Below are positions 25,639 through 34,022 of a stretch of 64,000 bases of DNA, piece by piece; position 1 is the stretch's first letter; each line of letters begins with the position of its first letter. Origin of the DNA: Geobacter sp. UBA698 (GTDB lineage: Bacteria; Desulfobacterota; Desulfuromonadia; Geobacterales; Pseudopelobacteraceae); contig DBMM01000091.1 in assembly GCA_002298925.1 (NCBI GenBank), positions 1-64,000 of the forward strand, written 5' to 3'. Below the pieces are notes generated by a model that worked only from the letters and a program-made list of their open reading frames with translations, was not told the origin of the DNA and searched no databases. The position numbers were made by a program, and so were the translations under genes.

Positions 25639-26694
25639 TTATTCGTGTTTGGTCAGTTCCGCCAGCTTCTTCAGCTGTTGCAGTGCCCGGCCGGAATCAA
25701 TGGCCTCGGCAGCCAGGGTGATGCCCTCGGCCGGTGTGACTGCCTTGCCGGCGGCCACCAGGGCGTAACCGGCGTTAAGCAACACGATATCCCGCCGCGG
25801 ACCCTGCTCTCCCTTGAGTACACTGCGCACGATCTCGGCGTTGGCCGCTGCATCGCCCCCTTTCAAGGCCTCCATGGTGCAGCGGGCCAAGCCGAACTGC
25901 TCGGGGGTGATGGTGCTCATCTTGACACCGGCCGGGGTGACTTCGGCCATCAGGGTTTCGGTTGTGATGGTGATCTCATCCATGCCGTCCTTGCCGTGCA
26001 CCACGAAACCGTGGCGGCACCCCAATTTGTGCAGTACGCCGGCCAGTTTTTCCACCAGTCCGTCGTTGTAGACCCCGAGGACTTGGCTGTCGGCCTTGGC
26101 CGGGTTGGTCAGGGGGCCGAGGATGTTGAAGACGGTGCGGATGCCGATCTCGCGGCGTGGGCCGATGGCGTGTTTCATGGCACCGTGCAGGGCCGGGGCG
26201 AAAAGGAAGCCGACGCCGATTTCAGCTATGCATTTCTCAACGGTTTCGGGGGGGACGTCCAGATTGACCCCCAGTTTTTCCAGAACGTCGGCGCTGCCGC
26301 ACAGGGAAGAGACCGAACGGTTACCGTGCTTGGCAACTTTGACGCCGCAGGCCGAGACCACAAAGGTGACGGTGGTGGAGACGTTAAAGGTGTTGGTGCC
26401 GTCGCCGCCGGTTCCGACCACGTCCAGGATGGTTTCCTGGTCAATGTTGATGTCGTCGCGGTCAATGTCCACTGCGCCCTTGCCGACCCGAATCGGAGTG
26501 GCTCGCTCGCGCATGACCCGGGCCGCTCCGGTGATTTCGTCGACGGTCTCGCCCTTCATGCGCAGGGCGGTAATGAAGGAGCCGATCTGGGCCGGGGTAC
26601 ATTCGCCCGACATGATCTGGTTCATGACTTCGATCATCTCACCTTCGGTCAGGTTCTCCCGTTCAACTACCTTGGCTATGGCTTTTCTGATCAT
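25639..26694 (-). CDS. trpD: Anthranilate phosphoribosyltransferase
   Basis: A 351-residue enzyme that joins anthranilate to phosphoribosyl pyrophosphate, the second step of tryptophan synthesis. The PRPP loop G-T-G-G-D-G-T-N-T-F-N-V-S-T, the K-H-G-N-R-S-V-S-S segment and D-E-I-T-I-T are diagnostic. An insert of about ten residues (G-A-V-D-I-D-R-D-D-I-N-I-D-Q) precedes the loop. A GGGAGG site precedes the ATG. trpD and trpC are adjacent here with no other trp gene in the window. Confidence 0.97.
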   Translation of the reverse strand: MIRKAIAKVVERENLTEGEMIEVMNQIMSGECTPAQIGSFITALRMKGETVDEITGAARVMRERATPIRVGKGAVDIDRDDINIDQETILDVVGTGGDGTNTFNVSTTVTFVVSACGVKVAKHGNRSVSSLCGSADVLEKLGVNLDVPPETVEKCIAEIGVGFLFAPALHGAMKHAIGPRREIGIRTVFNILGPLTNPAKADSQVLGVYNDGLVEKLAGVLHKLGCRHGFVVHGKDGMDEITITTETLMAEVTPAGVKMSTITPEQFGLARCTMEALKGGDAAANAEIVRSVLKGEQGPRRDIVLLNAGYALVAAGKAVTPAEGITLAAEAIDSGRALQQLKKLAELTKHE

Positions 26695-26714
26695 TGGTTT
26701 GCCTCCCTACGAAA

Positions 26715-26738
26715 AAAGGGGATGTTGCCATCCCCTTT
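26715..26738 (-). terminator. Terminator after the Ala/Pro-linker response regulator
   Basis: Read on the minus strand, AAAGGGGAT pairs with ATCCCCTTT around a six-base loop and is followed by more T. It lies between the regulator stop and the trpD start, so trpDC needs its own promoter or readthrough. Confidence 0.8.
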
Positions 26739-26764
26739 CCGGATATTTGTTCAGGTAAAGGGGA

Positions 26765-28078
26765 TCAGGCCCCTTCCTTGATCTTGCGGATCGCCTCGCG
26801 GATCAGGGCCTCGGCCAGGTCAGGTACAACTTCCCAGACAATGCGCTCGATAACGTCTTTGGAGGCAGCGGCAATGGCAGCCCTGAGCTGATCTTCGCTT
26901 AAGGCTGGCGTGGCAACAGGTGCAATGGACGAAGGTTCTGCTTTCGCGGCAGGTTCGGCAGGTGCGGCCGACTGGGCTGCTGTTCCGGCGTGAGTGACAG
27001 GTTGCTCTTTAAAGGCCGGAGCGGTCTGCTCGGAAATGGCGCCAAAGGGTTCCACGGTTTTTGATGCCTGTGTTTCGCCAAAAGTTGCAGCAGGCATGTC
27101 AAAAGCGGTATGCGGATGCTGTGCGGCAAAGGGAGAGGCAGCATGGCTGGTCGGTTTTGGCGCGGCAGCGGACGGAAACGTGTCTGTAAAGGAGATTTCG
27201 CCGAATACATCTTCGTCCAGGGCGTGCGACGGCGCGGAAGCTGCCGCAGCAGAGGGTGCCGCAAGGGAGTTGGATTCAAATCCGAAGGTCTGCTCCCCCA
27301 CCGGAACCCAGCTCGAGCCGGTTGATTTGGGCGGCTGGGGGGCGGGGGCGGGAGTTGGTCTACTCTGCAGTTGCTGCTCTTCATTGACAATGGCGAAGAC
27401 GTTCGGCTCGCTGGTGGCGGCTGTCGGTGTAGGTGGTACCGCTGCCAGCGGGGGCGGTTCGGCTGCTGTAAATGCTCCCCAGATATCATTCGGCGCGGCA
27501 GGAGCAGTAAAAGCTGGTGCAATCGGACGCTCGAATGCCGGTGCAGCAGGTTTGGCCTCGGTGGGTGCGGAAAATATTTCGAAAGCATGTGCTGAAGGTG
27601 CCGGAGGGGCAGGGGACACAAGATCCGTGAAGGCAGACATGACGTGTGCCTGCTGCTGGGCAGGTTCCACGACAGGCTTTGTCGCAGCCGGAGCGGGCAT
27701 GCGCACGGATGCCATCGCAATAAGTTCCTTGACCTTGGCCACAATCTGCTGAGATTCAAAGGGCTTGGCGATGTAATCGTCAGCGCCGCAATTTTTGGCT
27801 TTTACTTCGTCGAAAGGCTCAAAAGAGCCGGTCAGCAGGAGAATCGGCTTTGTTGCCAGTTCTGGTACGGTGCGGATATGTTCGCAGGCCTCATAGCCGG
27901 ACATGCCAGGCATCAGGGCATCGATGAGCAAGATGTCCGGTGTCGTTTCTCGTGCCTTGTCGACAGCTGCCTTGCCGTTGTCAACGATGGTCAGGGAGTA
28001 TTCTTCACCCCCGAAAATGATGCCGATCACCTTTTGGATGGTGATGCTGTCATCGGCAAGGAGAATTTTAATGCTCAT
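26765..28078 (-). CDS. Response regulator with long Ala/Pro-rich linker and conserved C-terminal helix
   Basis: A 437-residue protein. Residues 1-120 are a CheY-like receiver with acidic pocket D9/D10, phosphoacceptor D53 (L-L-I-D-A-L-M-P-G) and K105 (I-A-K-P-F). Residues about 125-395 are low-complexity, rich in Ala, Pro, Ser and Phe. The last 40 residues form a helix pair (I-E-R-I-V-W-E-V-V-P-D-L-A-E-A-L) resembling the C-terminal motif of receiver proteins in deltaproteobacterial motility or polarity systems. No DNA-binding or enzyme domain is seen. Output by protein contact is an inference. Confidence 0.8.
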   Translation of the reverse strand: MSIKILLADDSITIQKVIGIIFGGEEYSLTIVDNGKAAVDKARETTPDILLIDALMPGMSGYEACEHIRTVPELATKPILLLTGSFEPFDEVKAKNCGADDYIAKPFESQQIVAKVKELIAMASVRMPAPAATKPVVEPAQQQAHVMSAFTDLVSPAPPAPSAHAFEIFSAPTEAKPAAPAFERPIAPAFTAPAAPNDIWGAFTAAEPPPLAAVPPTPTAATSEPNVFAIVNEEQQLQSRPTPAPAPQPPKSTGSSWVPVGEQTFGFESNSLAAPSAAAASAPSHALDEDVFGEISFTDTFPSAAAPKPTSHAASPFAAQHPHTAFDMPAATFGETQASKTVEPFGAISEQTAPAFKEQPVTHAGTAAQSAAPAEPAAKAEPSSIAPVATPALSEDQLRAAIAAASKDVIERIVWEVVPDLAEALIREAIRKIKEGA

Positions 28079-28180
28079 CAGTCCCTCCCCTGGATAGTGG
28101 GTGCGGAATAGTTACTTAAATACGGGAAAAAACTAGCATACCACCTTTACGGTGTCAAGGTTTATGCCGGTTTGGCGGTG

Positions 28181-29347
28181 TCAGGGGGTAATGCTGGCAG
28201 GTTCTCTTCCTGGCGGCCAGAAGGCTGCCACCGCCAGGGTGGAGATGTCGCTGCGCAGTTGGTTGAACTGCCGGATTTCGCGGTAATCCAGGCGGGTCGT
28301 CAGCAGGATTACAAACAGGCCGCTCTGGGGGTCGATCCAGATCGAAGAACCGCTGTAGCCGGTGTGTCCGAAAGACATTTCCGAGAAATAGCTGCCTTTG
28401 GGAGCAGAATAGGGGGACACGATATCCCAGCCCAGGCCGCGCATCACGGCGCCCTTCCGGTAAAAATAGGGGGAAGTCATCTGGGTCACCACCCGCTCCG
28501 CCAAGACGCGCCTGTCGTCAAGTATGCCGTTTCGGAGCAGCATGCGGGCGAACCTGGCCAGGTCGGATGCCGAACTGAAAAGACCGGCATGGCCGGCAAC
28601 TCCCCCCAGTCGACGGGCATTCTCGTCCTGCACAATGCCGCTGGCCATCTGATTGGCTGCTCCCAGTGTGGGGGCGATCAAGGCGGCAAGTGTTGCCGGA
28701 GGCAGGAACATGGTGTCATGCATGCCGAGTTTTTCGTAGAACTGTTGCCGGCAGAAAGTATCCAGAGATATTCCGGAAACCCTGTGTACCAGTTCGCCCA
28801 GCAGGATGAAATTGATGTCGGCATAGCGGAAACGGTTGCCGGCTGTTTTCCAGTTGGTCTGGGAGGCGGCCTTGGCAATGGCTGTTTTGAGCGGGTCATC
28901 ACCGGCAATGTTGACATCATCCAGTCCGGAGGTGTGGGTCAGCAGGTTCAGGATGGTGATATCATCCCGGTTAGTGCAGGCAAACTCCGGAAACCAGCGA
29001 CTCAGCGGATCCATCAGGGAGATGTGTCCCTCTTCCAATAGTTTCATAACTGCTGGTGCCGTGGCGATTACCTTGGTGAGCGAGGCTAAGTCGAAGATCG
29101 TCCGCTCGCTGAGCAGAGGTGCATCCGGAGCGGTGTTGAGCCGACCGCGGGCTGACGTATAAATAACCCCGTCGCGGTTGCCAATTAGTACCACACCCCC
29201 GGCGATCAGGCTGTGGGAGATGGCCCGTTCTACCAGGAAATCAATGCTGGCGGTGCGGCCGGCAGCCAGCAGGTCGTCGCTGGAAGCGAACAGCAGCGAC
29301 GGCCAGCAGAACAGGCAGGTGATGAACAGAGTTATGATGATGCGCAT
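28181..29347 (-). CDS. Secreted serine hydrolase, beta-lactamase class C fold
   Basis: A 388-residue protein with a signal peptide (R-I-I-I-T-L-F-I-T-C-L-F and an end near S-L-L-F-A). The penicillin-binding-protein signatures are S-L-T-K near residue 88, Y-A-D in place of Y-x-N near 174, and H-T-G near 330. Such proteins include D-amino-acid esterases and peptidoglycan-trimming enzymes; activity here is unknown. The inner ATG was chosen because TGAGGT lies seven bases upstream. Confidence 0.88.
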   Translation of the reverse strand: MRIIITLFITCLFCWPSLLFASSDDLLAAGRTASIDFLVERAISHSLIAGGVVLIGNRDGVIYTSARGRLNTAPDAPLLSERTIFDLASLTKVIATAPAVMKLLEEGHISLMDPLSRWFPEFACTNRDDITILNLLTHTSGLDDVNIAGDDPLKTAIAKAASQTNWKTAGNRFRYADINFILLGELVHRVSGISLDTFCRQQFYEKLGMHDTMFLPPATLAALIAPTLGAANQMASGIVQDENARRLGGVAGHAGLFSSASDLARFARMLLRNGILDDRRVLAERVVTQMTSPYFYRKGAVMRGLGWDIVSPYSAPKGSYFSEMSFGHTGYSGSSIWIDPQSGLFVILLTTRLDYREIRQFNQLRSDISTLAVAAFWPPGREPASITP

Positions 29348-29396
29348 TTGCAATACCTCATTATTCAAAGCCCTGTTCAGTGGACTGAAGCTGTTA

Positions 29397-29422
29397 AAAA
29401 GGCCCCCTGGGATGGGGGCCTC
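29397..29422 (-). terminator. Terminator after argJ
   Basis: On the minus strand AGGCCCCC pairs with GGGGGCCT around a six-base loop and runs into TTTTT. It separates argJ from the serine hydrolase gene. Confidence 0.88.
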
Positions 29423-29451
29423 TGGAATGGAATGGTTTGCCCGGAAGGGGA

Positions 29452-30633
29452 TCAGGAGCGGTAGTCGGCGTTGATGCTGACGTATTCGTGGGACAGGTCC
29501 GAGGTGTATACTGTTGCGGTTCCACTACCCAGTCCCAGGTCGACTGTAACGGTGAACTCCTTTTGCCGGAGTATCTCTGTACCGCGCTGCTCGGCGTTGT
29601 CGCCGGCAAAAACGCCGTTTTTAGCCATGCAGACATCGTCAAAGTTCAGTGACAGCCGATTCTGGTCAACCTCGGCGCCGGAGTAGCCCACCGCGGCAAA
29701 GATTCGTCCCCAGTTGGCGTCCTGGCCAAAGAAGGCGGTCTTGACCAGGCTGGAGTTGGCGATGGACAGGGCCGCCAGCTTGGCGTCGGCGTCAGTGCGG
29801 GCGCCGGTTATACGGATCTCGACAAACTTGGTGGCGCCTTCACCGTCCTTGACGATCTGCTTGGCCAGCGAGAGTAGTACCTCGCACAGCAGTTGCTCGA
29901 AAACCTCCGCTTCCGGCGTTCCGGCCGTGATGGGCGGATTGCCGGCCATGGCGTTGGCCATGATCAGGCAGGTGTCGTTGGTGGACATGTCGCCATCTAC
30001 GGTGATGGCGTTGAAGGAGGTGCCGACAGCTCGTCGGAAAGCCTTGTCAAGCAAGGGCTGCTCCACGGCGGCGTCGCTGATGATGAAGGAGAGCATGGTG
30101 GCCATGTTGGGCATGATCATGCCGGCCCCTTTGGCAATGCCGGCCACGCTGTAGCTGATACCGCCGGCTGTTGCGCTGCGCGCTTCCATCTTGGGGAATG
30201 TGTCGGTGGTCATGATGGCCTGGGCGATATCGTCCAGCGTGCCGGAGGAAAGCCCTTCGATCAGGGCCGGTATAGCCGCCTTGATGCGTGCCGCCGGCAT
30301 CTGTACGCCGATTACACCGGTGGAGCAGACCTGTACCGCCTCGTCGGAGATTCCCAGTCCTTCCGCCACCAGCCGCGATGTTTCCCGGGCCACTGCCATG
30401 CCCGCTTCACCGGTGCAGGCGTTGGCATTGCCGCTGTTGACAACCAGAGCCTGGGCCTTGCCGCCCTTGATATGCTCCATGGAGAGCAGCACCGGTGCGG
30501 CCTTGACGGCATTGCGGGTGAAGACGGCGCTGGCCGTGGCCGGCACTTCGGAGAAGATCAGGGCCAGGTCTTTACGTCCAGGTTTCTTGATGGCCGCCTC
30601 AATGGCGGAGAACTGATAGCCTTTGATGTCCAT
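29452..30633 (-). CDS. argJ: Bifunctional ornithine acetyltransferase / N-acetylglutamate synthase
   Basis: ArgJ (393 residues) moves the acetyl group from N-acetylornithine to glutamate, recycling it in arginine synthesis. It cuts itself before the threonine of M-A-T-M-L-S near residue 178, and that motif is intact, as are the N-S-G-N-A-N-A-C-T-G and T-D-A-D-A-K-L-A segments. The ATG lies two bases after the secA stop, so the genes form one unit. Confidence 0.97.
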   Translation of the reverse strand: MDIKGYQFSAIEAAIKKPGRKDLALIFSEVPATASAVFTRNAVKAAPVLLSMEHIKGGKAQALVVNSGNANACTGEAGMAVARETSRLVAEGLGISDEAVQVCSTGVIGVQMPAARIKAAIPALIEGLSSGTLDDIAQAIMTTDTFPKMEARSATAGGISYSVAGIAKGAGMIMPNMATMLSFIISDAAVEQPLLDKAFRRAVGTSFNAITVDGDMSTNDTCLIMANAMAGNPPITAGTPEAEVFEQLLCEVLLSLAKQIVKDGEGATKFVEIRITGARTDADAKLAALSIANSSLVKTAFFGQDANWGRIFAAVGYSGAEVDQNRLSLNFDDVCMAKNGVFAGDNAEQRGTEILRQKEFTVTVDLGLGSGTATVYTSDLSHEYVSINADYRS

Positions 30634-30635
30634 GA

Positions 30636-33326
30636 TTATTTCCCGCAACACTTCTTGTATTTTTTGCCGCTGCCACAGGGGCAGGGGTCGTTTCTTCCCG
30701 CCACTTTCTGGCTTTTGGCCGGCTCGTTGTGCTGTTCTTCGTCACTGGCCAGGTTGAAAATCAGCTTTTTGCTGCGCTGCTCCTCTTCGATCTCTTCGAC
30801 TTCTTCCGGATGCTCCACCTGTACCCAGTAGATACGCTCCACAACCTCTTCGCGGATGCGGACGATCATTTCCATGAAGAGATTGTAGGCCTCTTTCTTG
30901 TACTCCTGCTTGGGATCCTTCTGGCCGTAACCGCGCAGGCCGATGCCTTCCTTGAGGTGGTCGATGTTGAGCAGGTGATCCTTCCAATGGGTGTCGATGG
31001 CCTGCAGCATGATCACCTTGATCAGGTGGTCGATCAGTTCATCGCCCATCTCGTCCACTTTGGCCTGGAAGATGGCCAGAACCTGCTCCTTGAGGTTGTC
31101 GCGGAAATTGGTCGGATTGAGCCGCGACATGATCTCGCCTGGCAGGTCCAGCTGCAGGTTGAAGCACTTGTAGGCTATCTCGCCGATGCCCTGCCAGTCC
31201 CATTCGCTGGCTGCGGTTTTTTCGATGCAATAGGCTCCGGCGATTTCCTCGATGGTCTCGTCCAGCATTTCAAGAAAGCTTGCGCGGATGTCCTGACCGG
31301 CCAGGATCTCGCGGCGCTGGGTGTAGATAACCTCGCGCTGTTTGTTCATGACGTCGTCATATTCAATCAGGTTCTTGCGGATGTCGAAGTTGTGGGCTTC
31401 TACCTTTTTCTGGGCGTTTTCGATAGATCTGGTGATCATGGAGTGGGTGATGGCCTCACCTTCCTCGATTTTGAGCAGATCCATGATCTTGGCCACCCGT
31501 TCGGAGCCGAAGATGCGCAGCAGGTCATCCTGCAGCGACAGGTAGAATTTGGATGAGCCGGGATCGCCCTGACGGCCGGAACGTCCGCGCAGCTGGTTAT
31601 CGATGCGGCGCGACTCGTGACGTTCTGTACCCAGGATATGCAGACCGCCCAGCTTGATCACCTCGTCGTGCTCGGCAGCACACTGGGCCTTGAATCTGGC
31701 TAGTTCGACCGCGTACTGCTCGTCACTGGCCTCCGGGTTCTCTCGGCGCCATTGCTTGGCCTGGGCATCGGCATTGCCCCCCAGCAGGATGTCGGTACCG
31801 CGACCGGCCATGTTGGTGGCGATTGTGATGGCCTTCAGTCGTCCGGCCTGTGATACGATCTCTGCTTCTTTCTCGTGCTGCTTGGCATTGAGGACATTGT
31901 GGGGGATGCCATGGCGCTTGAGCAGTTCCGATAGCACCTCGGACTTTTCGATGGAGATTGTGCCTACCAGGCAGGGTTGTCCAACGGCGTAATGTTCCTT
32001 GATGTCCTCAATGACCGCGTTGAACTTCTCCATTTCGGTCTTGTAGATCACGTCAGGAAAGTCCGGACGCAACAGCGGACGGTTGGTGGGGATGACCACC
32101 ACGTCCAGCTTGTAGATTTTGTGAAACTCCTCGGCCTCGGTGTCGGCCGTACCGGTCATGCCGGAGAGCTTATTGTACATGCGGAAATAGTTCTGGAAGG
32201 TTATGGTGGCCAGGGTCTGGTTCTCATTCTCTATATTGACCCCCTCCTTGGCCTCGATGGCCTGGTGCAGGCCGTCTGACCAGCGGCGGCCCGGCATGAG
32301 GCGGCCGGTGAACTCGTCTACGATCATGACCTCGCCGTCCTTGACGACGTAATCCACATCCCGCTTGTACATGGCGTGGGCCCGCAGGGCCTGCTGGGTG
32401 TGGTGCAGGAATTCGATGTTGCGCGGGTCATAGAGATTGTCGATCTTGAGCAACTTTTCTACCTTGAGCACGCCCTGTTCTGTAAGCGTGGCGCTTTTGG
32501 CCTTCTCGTCAATTACGAAATCGCCGCTGTACTGCTTTCGCTTGCCGGAAAGGGTGTTGGCTTCGACCTCGATGGTCTCGCCTTTTTCAAGCAGCGGTAT
32601 GATGCGGTCAATGATGTAATATTTGTCCGTCGACTCCTCGGTCGGACCGGAAATGATCAGCGGGGTGCGCGCCTCGTCGATCAGGATCGAGTCAACCTCG
32701 TCCACGATGGCATAATTGAAGCCGCGCTGGACGTAATCCTCCAGGGAAAACTTCATGTTGTCCCGCAGGTAGTCGAAACCGAACTCGTTGTTGGTGCCAT
32801 AGGTGATATCGGCGGCGTAGTTCTCGCGGCGCTGATCGTCTTCGACCCCGTGTACGATCACGCCGACGGTCAGGCCTAGAAAGCTATGCAGTCTGCCCAT
32901 CCACTCCGAGTCGCGCCGGGCCAGGTAGTCGTTTACCGTTATGACATGGACTCCCTTGCCACTGATGGCGTTCAGGTAGGCGGGCAGGGTGGCCACCAGG
33001 GTTTTGCCTTCACCGGTCTTCATCTCGGCGATCTTTCCGGAATGCAGCACCATGCCGCCTATCAGCTGGACATCGAAGTGGCGCATGCCCAGCACCCGTT
33101 TACTTGCTTCGCGGCAGACGGCAAACGCCTCGGGTAGCAGTGCGTCCAGTGATTCGCCGTTCTGATGGCGCTCTTTGAATTCAAAGGTCTTGCCGCGCAG
33201 CTGTTCGTCGCTGAGCTTGGCTACGGATGGCTCAAGGTCGTTGATCTTTTGAACAATTGGCCACAGTTTTTTAAGCTCGCGCTCGTTTTTGCTGCCGACG
33301 ATCTTTTTTATAAGGGAACCGAACAT
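30636..33326 (-). CDS. secA: Protein translocase ATPase SecA
   Basis: SecA (896 residues) is the motor that drives proteins through SecYEG. Walker A G-E-G-K-T-L-V-A-T near residue 105, the D-E-V-D-S-I-L-I-D-E-A-R DEAD-type box near 210, and the C-terminal zinc tail C-P-C-G-S-G-K-K-Y-K-K-C-C-G are visible; the tail normally binds SecB and lipids. It precedes argJ with a two-base gap. Confidence 0.99.
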   Translation of the reverse strand: MFGSLIKKIVGSKNERELKKLWPIVQKINDLEPSVAKLSDEQLRGKTFEFKERHQNGESLDALLPEAFAVCREASKRVLGMRHFDVQLIGGMVLHSGKIAEMKTGEGKTLVATLPAYLNAISGKGVHVITVNDYLARRDSEWMGRLHSFLGLTVGVIVHGVEDDQRRENYAADITYGTNNEFGFDYLRDNMKFSLEDYVQRGFNYAIVDEVDSILIDEARTPLIISGPTEESTDKYYIIDRIIPLLEKGETIEVEANTLSGKRKQYSGDFVIDEKAKSATLTEQGVLKVEKLLKIDNLYDPRNIEFLHHTQQALRAHAMYKRDVDYVVKDGEVMIVDEFTGRLMPGRRWSDGLHQAIEAKEGVNIENENQTLATITFQNYFRMYNKLSGMTGTADTEAEEFHKIYKLDVVVIPTNRPLLRPDFPDVIYKTEMEKFNAVIEDIKEHYAVGQPCLVGTISIEKSEVLSELLKRHGIPHNVLNAKQHEKEAEIVSQAGRLKAITIATNMAGRGTDILLGGNADAQAKQWRRENPEASDEQYAVELARFKAQCAAEHDEVIKLGGLHILGTERHESRRIDNQLRGRSGRQGDPGSSKFYLSLQDDLLRIFGSERVAKIMDLLKIEEGEAITHSMITRSIENAQKKVEAHNFDIRKNLIEYDDVMNKQREVIYTQRREILAGQDIRASFLEMLDETIEEIAGAYCIEKTAASEWDWQGIGEIAYKCFNLQLDLPGEIMSRLNPTNFRDNLKEQVLAIFQAKVDEMGDELIDHLIKVIMLQAIDTHWKDHLLNIDHLKEGIGLRGYGQKDPKQEYKKEAYNLFMEMIVRIREEVVERIYWVQVEHPEEVEEIEEEQRSKKLIFNLASDEEQHNEPAKSQKVAGRNDPCPCGSGKKYKKCCGK

Positions 33327-33503
33327 GCATATCTCCCGCAGGTATGTAATTGCAAAATAGCTTATAAAATTAGCACAAGATGCTCAACTACTCAACATAA
33401 AAGGGCCGGCGTGCGAGTGTTTGCTCTGGGGGCGTCGTTGGAAGGCCGCCGCAACAGACTCGTTGCACCAGCGGGAAACAACTTGAGTCTGCCGGGTTGA
33501 TCA

Positions 33504-33676
33504 GCATCTTTTTTAGATGCAAAAAACAAATTATGTGGTATCTTTAAAAAGATTTTAAAGGTATGGACTTGCAGGGCATCTTATTGAGATGCTCCGGGGT
33601 TTGTTTAGATCAACCGTAACAATGAAGTTCCGCGGGGTATTTAAACGGGTTTAACCACACCCATCCCGGTGGGTGT
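33504..33676 (+). promoter_or_regulatory. Hairpin-rich untranslated leader of the cold-shock gene
   Basis: The 383-base gap between secA and the csp-like gene holds five inverted repeats: GCATCT/AGATGC at 33504-33520 and again at 33576-33592, CTTTAAAA/TTTTAAAG at 33542-33560, TTAAAC/GTTTAA at 33641-33654, and ACACCC/GGGTGT at 33657-33676, which ends about 20 bases before the ribosome-binding site. Long structured leaders are known to make cold-shock mRNAs temperature-sensitive in E. coli; the same role here is inferred. The region 33327-33503 shows no gene. Confidence 0.5.
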
Positions 33677-33709
33677 ATCACACAGAGCAGGATAGAAGGA
33701 GAAGCAGGC

Positions 33710-33910
33710 ATGACAACAGGCAAGGTAAAATGGTTCAACGACAGCAAGGGTTTCGGTTTTCTCGAGCAGGAGCAGGGCGAGGACATCTTCGTACACTTTT
33801 CCGCTATCACTGGCAACGGATTCAAATCCTTAGCCGAAGGTGACACGGTTCAGTTTGATATTGTCAAGGGTCCTAAAGGTCTTCAGGCAGCCAACGTAGT
33901 CAAGCTTTAA
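33710..33910 (+). CDS. Cold-shock domain protein (CspA family)
   Basis: A 66-residue OB-fold protein that binds single-stranded RNA. Both RNP motifs are present: K-G-F-G-F-L (about 14-19) and D-I-F-V-H-F (about 27-32). It likely works as an RNA chaperone. Its neighbour is an RhlE-type helicase gene, also an RNA remodeller, after a terminator. AAGGAG precedes the ATG. Confidence 0.96.
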   Translation: MTTGKVKWFNDSKGFGFLEQEQGEDIFVHFSAITGNGFKSLAEGDTVQFDIVKGPKGLQAANVVKL

Positions 33911-33917
33911 TCTTGAT

Positions 33918-33937
33918 CTGTCCGGTTTGCCGGACAG
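33918..33937 (+). other. Hairpin just after the cold-shock gene
   Basis: CTGTCCGG and CCGGACAG pair around a four-base loop, starting eight bases after the stop codon. No T-run follows, so this may stabilise the transcript end rather than terminate; the true terminator is about 30 bases on. Confidence 0.5.
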
Positions 33938-33968
33938 CCTCAGATAGGGCAGAGTAACCAGACAGCAG

Positions 33969-33998
33969 AAGCCCCGGCTCACGTCGGGGCTTTTTTTG
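33969..33998 (+). terminator. Terminator after the cold-shock gene
   Basis: AGCCCCG pairs with CGGGGCT around an eight-base loop and is followed by seven T. Confidence 0.9.
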
Positions 33999-34022
33999 TC
34001 GGTACAAACATAAGGAGCATCA

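Noticed and set aside
25645..26781. Long open frame on the plus strand opposite trpD
   Set aside because: It mirrors the high third-position GC of trpD in the complementary strand; it has no ribosome-binding site and no recognisable domain, while trpD motifs are complete.
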